Source: Megalonaias nervosa (lineage: Eukaryota; Mollusca; Bivalvia; Unionida; Unionidae). Taken from it: a stretch of 64,000 nucleotides of DNA. A program made the translations under genes and the position numbers. The notes under the pieces were generated by a model, which saw nothing but the letters and a program-made list of their open reading frames with translations, was not told where the DNA came from and ran no database searches. The stretch lies in NCBI GenBank assembly GCA_016617855.1, contig JAECUM010001865.1, positions 57,593-121,592 on the forward strand, given 5' to 3'. Below, piece by piece: positions 56,402-64,000 of this stretch. Position 1 is the stretch's first letter, and each line of letters opens with the position of its first letter.

Positions 56402-57240
56402 ATGACAGCTTCTGATGAAAACCAATCCCAGAGAGTCAACTGGCTCGATCAGAAGTTTTTAGGATCCAAAACTACGGTTCGTCTTGGTGAATGGAATGTC
56501 CGCGCCCTGTTTGAAACATCAAAACTGGCACAAGTCATCAATGAGATAAACAGGTACAAATTGGATATTCTTGGTGTCGGAGAGACCAGATGGACAGGTT
56601 CAGGACGCAAGATGACAAGTGATGGCTCAACCGTTCTTTACTCGGGGAAGGATGATGTCTATTCCAGTGGTGTAGCCCTTATCGGTAGCAAAACTAGTAC
56701 AAAAACACTCCTGGAATGTGAACCAATCAGAGACAGACTTATCAGAGCAAGATTCAACTCCCAGTGCTGCAAACTCACCATCTTGCAGTGCTATACTCTG
56801 ACAAATGAGGCCGAGGAAGAAGATAAAGACTGATATGAACAGATACAACTAGCAGATTCCTAAGTCCCACAACATGACATGCTCTTGATAATGAGAGATA
56901 GGAATGCCAAGGTATGAAGAGACAATACAAACAATGAAGAGATGATGTGACAACATGGCTGTGGAGTCATCAACGAAAATGATGAAAGACTTGTGAATTT
57001 CTGCCTCGACAACAACTGCGTAATAGGCGGCACTGTCTTCCCGCACAAAGACACCCACAAATTAACTTGGAAATCCCACGATGGGCACACTGTCAACCAG
57101 ATTGACCATATTGTCATCAATAAAAAGTGGCGCAGATCTCTCGCAGGATGTCAACAGCGATCATTACCTTGTGATAACTAAGATAAAGCTGAAACTACGG
57201 GCAACACATACGACACAGCAACAACGAAAAGTGTTGACAT
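56402..57240 (+). pseudogene. LINE endonuclease domain
   Basis: The first 143 codons are open: LGEWNVRALFETSKLAQVIN and DILGVGETRWTGSGRK (E of the active site). After the stop at 56833 the frame passes through stops and shifts to NFCLDNNCVIGGTVFPHKDT and QIDHIVINKKWRRSL with SDHYLV in another frame, the C-terminal SDH signature of APE-like nucleases. It would nick target DNA to prime reverse transcription. Not functional here. Confidence 0.85.
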
Positions 57241-57279
57241 CAGCAAGCCTTGCCCACCAGGGATAAAGAGAGATTTTAC

Positions 57280-59200
57280 CATCGATCTTAGAAATCGTTT
57301 TAATGCATTAGCCAGTGAAAATGGGGAGGACCATAACACAGTTAAAAGTATATGGACTAAAATAAAAAGTACAGACTCTGAAGCAGCAAAGAAAGTCATT
57401 GGTTATCGAAAGAAAAGGGAAAGTAGATGGTTAATATCAGAGACTTGGAACAGAATAGATGAAAGGAGAAAGGCCAAAGACAAACTGTTGAGTGATAAAT
57501 CATCAAGGTTGATTGAAGAAGCAGAGAAATATTATAAGATGAAGGATAAAAATATGAAAAGGAAAGGATAAAATAACATTTGTTGAGAACTGGCAAATGA
57601 GGCAGAACAATCAGCAGCAAAGGGTGAAATGAACATGGTATAAAAGATTACAAAACAGCTCTGTGGACAAGGACCCAACCAGCCAATGCCAGTGAAAGAT
57701 AAACAGAGAAGAGTGATAACAACACTAACAGAGCAGGCTGCGAGATGGGTCCAGCACTTCCAAGAAGCACTAAACCAGCCAGAGCATGATGAGCCAGCAA
57801 ATCCGTCACCATCAGATGACATTAATGACATGGATATCAGCCCATCTACTCGAGCAGAGGTCAAAGCAGCCATCAAGGCCATGAAGAGCGGCAAGGCACA
57901 TGGGATTGATTCCCTGCCAGCTGAGGTGCTGATATAGCCACAGTTGCAGATGCCCTTATTACCTCTTTAGAAAGATACGGGAAAATGATGTCATTCCACA
58001 GGGCTGGTGTAAAGGCCTCATTGTTAAGCTACCAAAAGGTGACCTTAGCAACTGCGACAACTGGCGAGGGATAAAATTCATTTCCATCCATATCAAAGAC
58101 TTAAGCAAAATTCTTCTTCGAAGGATTGACACAGTCATAGCTGACAAGCTCAAACAAGAACAAGCAGTGTTCCGCAAAGGAAGAGGGTGCATATAGCAGA
58201 TATTTCCTCTACGCAATATCATTGAACAGTGTCTAGAATGAAATATCTCCCTTTACGACAACTTCATTGACTTCAAGAAGGCATTTGACATTGTTCACCG
58301 CGAGAGTCTATGGAAGATTCACAGAACCTATGGAATACCACTCAAGACAGTCAAACTCATTGGTAAGTTTGACGAGCATTTCGAATGCGGCGTTATCCTT
58401 AACAACACTTTTACCGAGTCATTAAAAGTGAAGTCTGGTGTTAGGCAAGGTTGCATCCTCTCTCCTGTTCTGTTTCTCATCGCCATCGACTGGATAAAAC
58501 GTCAAACAACATCTGACCATTTTAGATGGATTCAATGGACACTCTTCTCACACTTTGAAGATCTGGACTTTGTTGTCATTTCATCGAGGCACTCTTACCT
58601 TCAAGACAAATCTGACAGTTTCAGCAAGTACGCTAAAGAGACTGGCCTGCATGTCAATACAACGAAAACTCAAGTGAAAGTGCATAAATGCCACAGCTAC
58701 TCCTCCAATTACCATTGATGGAGAAGCGATGGGTTTGTAGAGGACTTCACCTACCTGGGTAGCCTAATTAGCAACGAAAAAGGTGCCAAATAAGACATCA
58801 AGGCCAGGTTAAATAAAGCCAGAGGTACTTTCAGCAGACTCCGCCCTATATGGAAATCAAAGCAATATAGCCTCAAGACAATGATCAGACTTTACAACAG
58901 CAACGTAAAGTCGGTACTGTTGTACGGCTCCGAGTGTTGGAGAGTAGCGAAGACAGATTAAATTCATTTCACAATAGCTGACTCTGTAAAATCTGCAACA
59001 TTTCCCTGGAGATCAAGATGCGCAGGATCAAATGGCTCGGGCACGTAATGAGGATATCCAAGGTAGCCGTCAGATGGACACCAGCTGGTAAGAGCAAATG
59101 CGGTCGGCCAAAGATAACATGGCGAAGGACAGTGATGTCTGAGCTAGAAGAGATGGGACTTCCTGGGCGAGGCACAAGCCATTGCTCAAGACTGTCTTAG
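57280..59200 (+). pseudogene. LINE reverse transcriptase domain, catalytic motif lost
   Basis: Fragments in order: ARWVQHFQEALNQPEHD, KAMKSGKAHGIDSLPAEVL, NWRGIKFISI-type sequence, FIDFKKAFDIVHRESLW, SGVRQGCILSPVLFLIAIDW (from 58434), then FEDLDFVVISS, where the catalytic FADD/YADD motif has been changed to FVVI, and finally IKWLGHVMRISK with GRPKITWRRTVMSELEEMG (about 59100-59160). Many in-frame stops. Related copies carry FADD at this point by family knowledge. Confidence 0.85.
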
Positions 59201-59259
59201 ATGGCGGAAGACAGTTGCAGCCTTATGTCCCAGACGGGATGCAGAGGACTAACTAACTA

Positions 59260-60160
59260 CAATGTGATAGCCACGACAGGAGATCCTGGTTAGGTCATTC
59301 AGGTATCCCTATTATAAGATATACATACATATTCAGAGAATAGATCTATATCTTAAATCACTGATTCGTTATGACGCATAAATTATTAGATCTGTCTAGC
59401 TATACCGAGCAATGGCAACATGAAAAAGTGCTATGTTGTAAGGCGGTTGCTAGGTTTACCTGGTCACTGTTAAACACTCACGATCTTAAGATCCTTTTGG
59501 TTTTGAACATAACTCATCTTGGGGCTTAATTATATATTTCTTCTTAATTTGATGATGGAAAATGTTGTATTTGCAAACAGACCACAAATGTGCAAAATGA
59601 ACCAATACATTCACAACATTCTGAAACATGAATGAATATATGCTTCTAATAGTGTAAATTTTTAAACTGCTACCAAATAAGTAACAACATAAATATATCA
59701 ACTGACTTAGCTCAGCATGCACAGACCTAAGGTGCAATTTATAATTGTCCAGGTGTTAACTTTCTATTTACTTACAACTTGAAATGTAAAACTGGCCTAT
59801 ATGTTGGAATCTTAGGGTTGTCTATGATCTATTAGAACTAGTGCTTCAAGTCTGACAATACAAGAGTATATGACAATACTACTCATGCAGCTCTGAGAAT
59901 TTTCAAACACGTGCAAACTAGTGTCTCGCACTTGTGTCACTCGTTTGAATATAACTTGTTGTTAAATTACGTAGCTTGTCTTTATGGACCTACTGCTAAA
60001 TATCTGCACACAAAAAGTCCAAACAGACAAACAAAAAAACTATAAAAAAAAGAAAACAAAATTATAAAAACAAAAACAAAGCTGATGGCCATTAATGTAT
60101 CACTCATACCAAATGGAATATTTTATCATCATAGTGATATTGAATTTTCTAATTCCAAAA
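59260..60160. other. No gene seen
   Basis: AT-rich downstream flank of the LINE. Confidence 0.4.
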
Positions 60161-60167
60161 TATAACA

Positions 60168-60198
60168 TATATATATACACATATATATATATATACTG

Positions 60199-60252
<54 letters not shown>

Positions 60253-60253
60253 G

Positions 60254-60288
<35 letters not shown>
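60168..60288. repeat. (AT)n and (ATAG)n microsatellite
   Basis: (TA)n interrupted near 60195, then about nine GATA/ATAG units. Confidence 0.95.
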
Positions 60289-60289
<1 letters not shown>

Positions 60290-62434
60290 TGTTTCCAACA
60301 TGGCAGCAGACATCATCATATGAAAGGAGGTAATTGTTCAACATATTTAAATTCATTGTGTTAAAATTTAATTATTCCATTGTGACCTTGAAGATTATTA
60401 CTGCCAAAGGTGTTACGGTGTTATGTATATTTATATTTTTCATAACTCTTGGTTCATGACTGTATCTATAACATATGTAGTTTTATTCATGACTATAAAT
60501 TGTAATGATCATCTGTAGTCAATATATTAGATACCTTTCTGTACTCGGTTCAAAATTCTATTTTAAAATATTACGAGTGTAGATTGCGTAGGATCTATAA
60601 ATAGATGTCATGTTTCTAATAATAAAACCTGTTGACAATTTTGGGGTAATTTCTCATTGGCTGGAGGGTTTAATTTATTTTCCACTGGATGAATAGATAT
60701 TTTGAAATATTAGATTGAATAGTAAGACCTGTCACGTGGGGTATATTGCGACATATAGTCGTAATAGACTCTTGAAAGTGTATATAAGGAGAGAACTGAG
60801 CAATCAGATTCATTCCTATTTTGGAGTCATTCTTATTTCAGGTTCTTATTCCATATGTTAAAACCAGTCTGCAGATGTGTTTGATGTTGTGTTTAGATAA
60901 TTTGAGAGGAAATATTTGTTAGGATTATTAAGTGGAAACAAAAGTACTCATTGGACTATATTATTATATAGTCTTTTTCTCCGTTAACTTTACATTGTCA
61001 GAATACGATACTGAAGACTTTGATATTGCACGCACGTGCACGACACGTGTGTATAAAATAGTTTAGTGCATTAGAAACCACTTTGTAAACAAATCATATA
61101 CACTCATGTAGTAGACTTTAGGTTTAAGTTTATCAGATTTGTTTGTGAATGAACTAAAAGAGCTGTTGCGTCTATTTGAAAGTAGAGATGACAAAGTGAA
61201 CAATGTCGACGAGATTATTGAGTCACAAATGAAACTTTCAGATAAACAAATGAATGAACGTGATATTCGCAATGTCCACAACAAACATGAGAGACGCAGA
61301 ATTGAAAATGCCATTCTGATCATTTAAATAGTTATTTAGGATAAATGTTCGTAACTTTTCGTTAATGGAATGGTTCAGGCTATGAGCAGTGCTCTTTGGG
61401 GTATGTAAAAATAGCAGAGAAAAGCATACTAAGGGCAATGGCTATCGCATATCTATCAGATACATACCATTTTATAAGTGAAAGTATTAAATTCGTTTGA
61501 AAGAAATGCAACTGAAGGTTGTGGTAGAAAAGTAAGGGTTTCAGAGCCAATAAGCCAAGACGACGAAGAATTCTTATTCCCGCTGGTTGAATGAATTGTG
61601 ACACCAGCTGCTTTGCAATTTTCAGCGTTAACTTATTGGATACAATGTTTCGGATTTAGGCTAGCGATAAATGCCATACAGGTCATAACATAGTTGGGGG
61701 AGCATGCAAATGGCCAGGCGTAAACTTGTCTACTTTAACTGGTAATAAAAATGGCCAAATATGTACTGAAATTTTTGCATCTTGAATTTCCTCATAATGT
61801 ACTTTCTTAGTTCTGCAAATCCGAATTGTATGAGCTATGTCATTTATTCTAAAAAAACTGTACTGTTATTTCGGCTACGTTCCAAGTGCAATAACATTCT
61901 TCTTACTGCAATCAAAATGAAATAAAGGCGATATTCCAAAGCGTCTTTTGATAGTTAGAATTGAAAGAGTTCATATAGTTCCCACAGTATGATTCCAAAC
62001 ATTCAATGACAGAACAGAAACACATATGCAGCCGAGTCAAGACACGTCCTTCCCTGCTCAAATCACAAACACATGTATTTTGTGTGGAATTGACACAGCT
62101 AATAAATCAAGGTCCAGCGGAATGGAGTAGAATAGACAAAAAAGAAGAAAAAAATATCCATTCATTCCACACCAAATGGAAAAGCTTTTGCAATGCGCAT
62201 TCATTCACAATATGACTATAAATTTAAATTTAAGTAGACCAAAAGAGACAATTATTTTTTTAAGTGATGCAGAGTGTGCGACTAAGTTCAAATTTCGCTG
62301 GGCGGAGTTATGTGCGCATTAATGTTGTTGTGTATTGATGAATCTGCGCTTGTGTGTTTAGTTTGGAATACTGCATAAATTCATTTACTTTGTTTCTTGT
62401 AGTGTATTTTTTTAAAATATAATTAAGCCTTAGG
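60289..62434. other. No gene seen
   Basis: A TATATAAGG at 60781 has no linked gene. Open frames of 60-86 codons near 61063-61604 lie on both strands and have no recognisable domain. Confidence 0.35.
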
Positions 62435-62640
62435 TTGTTGTTGTTGTAGGGTTTAACGCCATTTTCAGCACATGATAGGATATACATGGCTGCCAGTATA
62501 ACTGGTGGAGGAAGAACCCTGGAAAACCCCGGGAAAAACCACCGACACACGAGAAGCTACTGGCAAGCTTTCTCACGTACCCATGTTAGCCGAGCCTGAG
62601 ACTCGAATCCACGCAGACAGATGAGATGGCAGTGAACGGT
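62435..62640 (-). repeat. SINE-like repeat, copy 2
   Basis: Same repeat and orientation as 25851-26066, with the tRNA-type B box GTGGATTCGAGTCTC on the minus strand. Confidence 0.65.
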
Positions 62641-64000
62641 GAGCACTCCACAAAGTAGTGCTGTATCCATCCGAAAAAAACAAAACTGGTTCATATTTTC
62701 CCATACAAATGCAGTAACCTATAAATATTATTCTGGAACTATTGTTAATTATTCAAAGGAATTCTAAACAACGCTAGTTTGACACGTAAGGACCGTTTGC
62801 GGACCGGTATCTTCGTTGATCTGAAATTTATACGGAACTGTTCATTATTTTGGACTTTAATAAAACTTTTTCAGGATCATTATGGATTCAATTCATAATA
62901 CTGTAAATTCCTCTTATATTGTCATTCTATAACATTAATAATTTTATTGTTTTTAATGTTGTACAAAACTCTGGTTTTCCTTCTTTCTGTCACTTAGTTT
63001 ATAACCATAGAGTCGTAACAAATTAAACTGAAAACAAAGCTGTGATGGGTACTAAGCAGTTCATATATTGAGAGGTCATCTGATTTCTAGAAATGTTCTG
63101 TTTGTGAGGAGTTCAAACCCTGTGTGTTCACTTCCTCTCAAGCCTGATTCGCCCATATATACGATCCCGTGAAGGTAAATTGTACCATTGTAACACATAC
63201 AGATGGTAAAAAGCCGTCCTAAATTTGGGTCGCCCTAAATTAGGACTTTCAAAGACGATCCGGGTCAGAATCCTTTCACAGTGGTAGATATCAACATGTT
63301 GCTCCTGGGTTAACCCTGTGCCGCCTTAACAATTTAACGCTACATCAAATATACTTTTCGAATGGCGTGGTGTACCATAGCAGTTCTTCTAAACAAGTTT
63401 TAAACAGGATTTAGAAAAGGTGCTAAGTTATTTTACACTTCCCCAAACTGGCTGTCCTAGGCTCTTTACACTGGCAAGTTATGCCGACGATGAGGTGACC
63501 CTAGACAACTTTTAAATGGCACACGAAATTAGACCGACCATGGGCCGTAGAACAAAACGCATCGACGACCCTTGGAAAGCGAAACTCCCTAAAGGCCAGC
63601 CTCACTTGCAAGTGTAATAAGAAAACAGGTCTAAAGCCAGCCCGGGCCGACCCTGGGGTGACCTAAACTGTTTGTGTGAAAATGGGTATGAGAACGATGG
63701 GCCATTCGTCTTGCCCCATATTTAAGAAATCAGTTTTGGCTTTGGGATACTTAAATCCCTCAGTGCATATGATATTATGTCCATTCTATTTTTAACAAAT
63801 ATAGTTAGTATTACTACTAATAGTGACAGACCTGGAGGTCTTCTGAACTTTAGTTACACGTTATAGATCCATTAGTTTTTAGTAAATTGTTTTATGTATG
63901 TATGGCTAAAGAACATATTCACATCTTCGCCATTACGCAGTACCGGATTACCTATTAAGCACACCAAGTACATGCTTAGAGCACCAGCATAACAGGGGCA
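62641..64000. other. No gene seen
   Basis: Includes the motif shared with 39353-39380 at 62992-63020. The last kilobase is less AT-rich but shows no coding frame. Confidence 0.4.

Larger units (their letters stand above)
56262..59259 (+). mobile_element. APE-type non-LTR retrotransposon (LINE), degraded
   Basis: Begins near GGTCCTCCAGGTTGGGGAT, a 5' UTR of the endonuclease-reverse transcriptase LINEs common in molluscs as I recall them, and ends near ACTAACTAACTAC. It encodes an apurinic-type endonuclease and then a reverse transcriptase with a GRPKITWRRT C-terminal motif. Stops and frameshifts run throughout. The clade is not assigned. Confidence 0.85.

Noticed and set aside
60781..60790. 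TATATAAGG promoter
   Set aside because: No gene or retroelement body could be linked to it.

Overview
The window is AT-rich, repeat-rich animal DNA: tRNA-like SINEs, a rotted APE-type LINE, microsatellites, minisatellites, and no confident host gene. The SINE/LINE types and the virus-like element it carries suggest a marine invertebrate, most likely a mollusc; this is inference, and no host gene settles it.

About 22 kb (3061-25242) is one Polinton/Maverick (adintovirus-like) element bounded by terminal inverted repeats (TIRs) of roughly 0.52 and 0.57 kb. Its core block runs left to right on +: protein-primed DNA polymerase B, two BIR/IAP-like genes (the second with a RING remnant), A32/FtsK-type packaging ATPase, five small basic or helical proteins, retroviral-type integrase with chromodomain, penton-like minor capsid protein, a small virion-type protein, double-jelly-roll major capsid protein, an intact 161-codon CxxC protein, and adenain-like cysteine protease. 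Most core genes carry in-frame stops and frameshifts, so this is an endogenous fossil copy; a few small ORFs remain open. TATA boxes often lie inside the 3' end of the preceding gene, and recognisable 3' signals in this block are AATAAA.

The outer arms hold a different class of gene: small, charged, coiled-coil proteins (about 3600-4700 on the left, 20385-24721 on the right). Each ends 17-32 bases after its stop in a 16-base hairpin with a 4-base loop, then a GAAAAG purine box, then TTGCC. This is the layout of metazoan replication-dependent histone mRNA 3' ends (stem-loop plus U7-type downstream element). Five copies lie in the element, two of them at the inner edges of the TIRs, and a sixth, with a related gene fragment, lies outside the left TIR at 1746-2836. 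Three right-arm cassettes also share a promoter block. This suggests two expression classes in one element: polyadenylated core genes and histone-like, possibly S-phase-linked, arm genes. It is the main observation of this window.

Left-arm extras are a CRE/TATA palindromic promoter between two divergent genes and a minus-strand gene with two CCHC zinc knuckles, unusual for a Polinton.

Right of the element lie a SINE, a Ty3/gypsy RNase H scrap, and on the minus strand a second, internally deleted Polinton remnant (27600-29500) whose fragments match the polymerase, the 14277-14955 gene and the integrase of the first. The rest (29.5-64 kb) is non-coding: SINE copies, 21-, 46- and ~47-base tandem repeats, a two-copy ~890-base DNA-element pair, a two-copy TACCGCGGTA-type repeat, and the LINE at 56262-59259.
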